DNA of 64,000 nt from Zygnema cylindricum (taxonomy: Eukaryota > Streptophyta > Zygnematophyceae > Zygnematales > Zygnemataceae), in NCBI GenBank assembly GCA_037447655.1, contig JBBHKE010002260.1, forward strand, positions 226,692 through 290,691, given 5' to 3'. Each line of letters begins with the position of its first letter. The stretch's first letter is position 1. Shown here in pieces: positions 61,819 through 64,000 of the stretch. The position numbers and the translations under genes were made by a program. The notes under the pieces were generated by a model. That model was not told where the DNA came from. It worked only from the letters and a program-made list of their open reading frames with translations, and searched no databases.

Positions 61819-64000
61819 GAGAAACAAAAGTGCAAACATTTGGTATGAAATGCATACTATGTCATATAATATGCGCACTATTCCTGTGAATAATTGAATG
61901 CATGCATTTTGAAAACTTAGGCGTATTTAACTTTTAATTGTCGCTATTTTTATTTTAACCGCCTGCATTCGTACAGTAATATAAACGAGACTTTGTTAAT
62001 CGTAAATGCTTTTTAAATACATAATAGAATCTCAGCATCCACTATAGATTACGTAAATGTTTGTCGTTTTGTGAAATCGAATCAAATTGTCAAACCACAC
62101 ATACAAATTAAACATATTGTACATACGTACAATAAAGTACATATGTATAGTACATTTTATTGTTGTACATTGTTACATTTGTATTATACACATTAAACAT
62201 ATTTGTCAAAATTGTTAACCAGGTTTTGACGGATTATGAGATGAACGGGGTTGTTGAATAATTTCTTTTTTTTTTCCCTTTTTTTTGTGTGTTTTGCCAT
62301 GTCATATGTGTGCTTGAATTATAAAACTAAATAAAGTGAAAGCATTTTTATTATATCATCATTTTCACGTTCGTTAGATGTGACAACGTGTAACAAACTA
62401 CTTCCGTTATGATGATGTCATCGTCACTTAAATTATCACTTTATTTCATGTATATCACCTCCTTTAGTTCACCATCTAAAAAAACTTTTACTTTGTAAAG
62501 AATGATTTTTATACATCCATATTGATGAATTTCCATATCTTCTGCAAATCTTGGTAAACCCTATCATTATTGGTTAGCTTGCCCTATTTATTGTTAGTTT
62601 TCTTCTTTCGAACTGTTTTTCTTTTTGTTTGCTTCCACCCTCTCAGTTTGCCTTTTTTTTCTTTTTCCCTTTTTTTTTTGTTCGCATGTACTCAGATGGT
62701 TTACCGTCGTACTTTTTTAATAAAGCCGTAATCTTACAAAAAAAAAACATTTTTCAATTTTTGACTGGTACAACTTGCTTTACACTTAGTGGAAATTGTT
62801 TCCATTTCACTAAACGACAAAAAGCTCAACAAATTTAGTAGTTAATATAAAATATCGCAATAATCATGAAAGTCCCCAACAACAATAACAACAGAACAAG
62901 GATAAACAATAAACTTATACTTTTACAATAATTTATAATAAATAATCGTAAGATAATGAATGTTGTACATAATAAAAAGATTGAAATGGGTTTGCATCTA
63001 TCAAAATGAATTGAATCACACCGTACAATCTGTTTTTTTTTTTTTTCTACTTAAAAATGACACAACAATTGCGAACAAAAGAGGTGTAAAATCAATCGTA
63101 CGATCGTTACATGAAGTTACCATAAAGAAAATTATCGCACCGAATCTCAATTTTTTTCCAGAAAATTTTGTCCGTTTAACTTCTCATCGCTCTTTTTTCT
63201 CTCTGGTCTTCCATTCCTACACGTCATGTTACGTCATCCTATTTTACACGTGGCGGCGCCCCTCGATTACTTTCCATGTCAGAAGCTTCAGCACAAACGT
63301 CTAAGCACAGGAAGGTACGAAAAAGTACGTCGCATGAAAAACAGAATTTCCCTCTTCGCCAATGAAATCGCATGGAATCTCAAATTTTTGAAATTTCAAA
63401 AAACCGGTTAGCTTTTGTCATCATTCTCTCATTGGTCGTTTCTCCGCTCGAAACTTTGGAACCATCTGCCGTACTCAAGTCCCGGCAAAACCAGTCAGAG
63501 TACACCAATTATGAAACCATTTAAACAATGGAGGTCAAAAAACATGATCGGACGGTGACGATGGCCTCTACAGTTATGAGGTGAATTCAATAAGTTGCAC
63601 GAATTTATTCCCCAGGAAATATAAATGTGAGAGGAGCTATCCTCCACTTAAATTATTGTATCGTTTATAGTGTGTAAGATTTTCATTTTCAGGTGCATTA
63701 TTTTCGAGTTTTTTTACATAGGAATAGAGGGAGCAATGTTCTGATTTTTCTAAATCTTATCGGCGGTGAATTGTTAAAGACCTGTGTACTGGGCTAGCAA
63801 TATTTCCGTACACCGTTTTTCAATGTCCGCCATACGCTGCAGAACAAGTACAGTACGGAACTACAAAACGTACAATTTCCTTGTAAGAACTGCAATCTCT
63901 TTGTAAATCGTGTGTACGGACAGTGGAAGCATGCTTCTCCTGCGGCAATTGTAGCTTTACAATATCAGCAAGACGCAGAAGCATTTTTCTTTTCTTTGTA
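61819..64000. other. AT-rich DNA at the window end, no gene recognised
   Basis: Short frames only. From about 63200 the composition becomes more mixed, with CACGTGG (63247) and several CCGTAC/GTACGG words (63468, 63808, 63853, 63915), much like the DNA just before the two host genes. A gene may start beyond the window; this is inference. Confidence 0.35.

Overview
The window is nuclear DNA of a eukaryote with large introns and many repeats. It carries two host genes on the + strand and one Ty1/copia retrotransposon on the - strand. The GABA transaminase is of the plant (pyruvate-type) class, the leucine-rich repeats follow the plant extracellular consensus, and the copia primer site matches initiator Met-tRNA. 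This suggests the green lineage (a streptophyte or green alga), but the species cannot be named from the sequence.

Layout. 1-15.84 kb is a nest of transposons. An outer hAT-like pair of ends (703-15839) encloses a PIF/Harbinger-like pair (915-14038), which encloses a copia element (6010-13252); its 3' LTR and gag-pol interval were hit by still smaller inverted-repeat elements. Minisatellites, a TA microsatellite and an inverted pair of pyrimidine/purine arms fill the rest. 15.84-21.4 kb is AT-rich intergenic DNA with MITEs, a CCAAT-type minisatellite and CACGTG boxes.

21.4-43.2 kb is one gene for a predicted secreted LRR protein (565 residues in my model). It has a signal-peptide exon, an N-terminal cap exon, sixteen intact LRR exons of exactly 72 nt that share one phase, one decayed LRR exon, and a Cys-rich terminal exon. 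The array looks built by repeated duplication of one exon+intron unit. One intron holds a 3-kb GGGAGA satellite.

43.2-50.2 kb is intergenic and includes a 1.25-kb palindromic transposon. 50.27-60.98 kb is an 11-exon gene for a class III aminotransferase of the plant GABA-T type (487 residues in the model). Its introns hold decayed copies of the adjoining exon edges with their splice sites, mostly spaced 133-190 bp apart. 61-64 kb shows no recognisable gene.

Both host genes therefore show tandem duplication of DNA carrying exons or splice junctions: whole exons in the LRR gene, exon edges in GABA-T. The two genes show no evident functional link. All gene models are read by eye from splice signals, phase and family resemblance; no transcript or database search was available.
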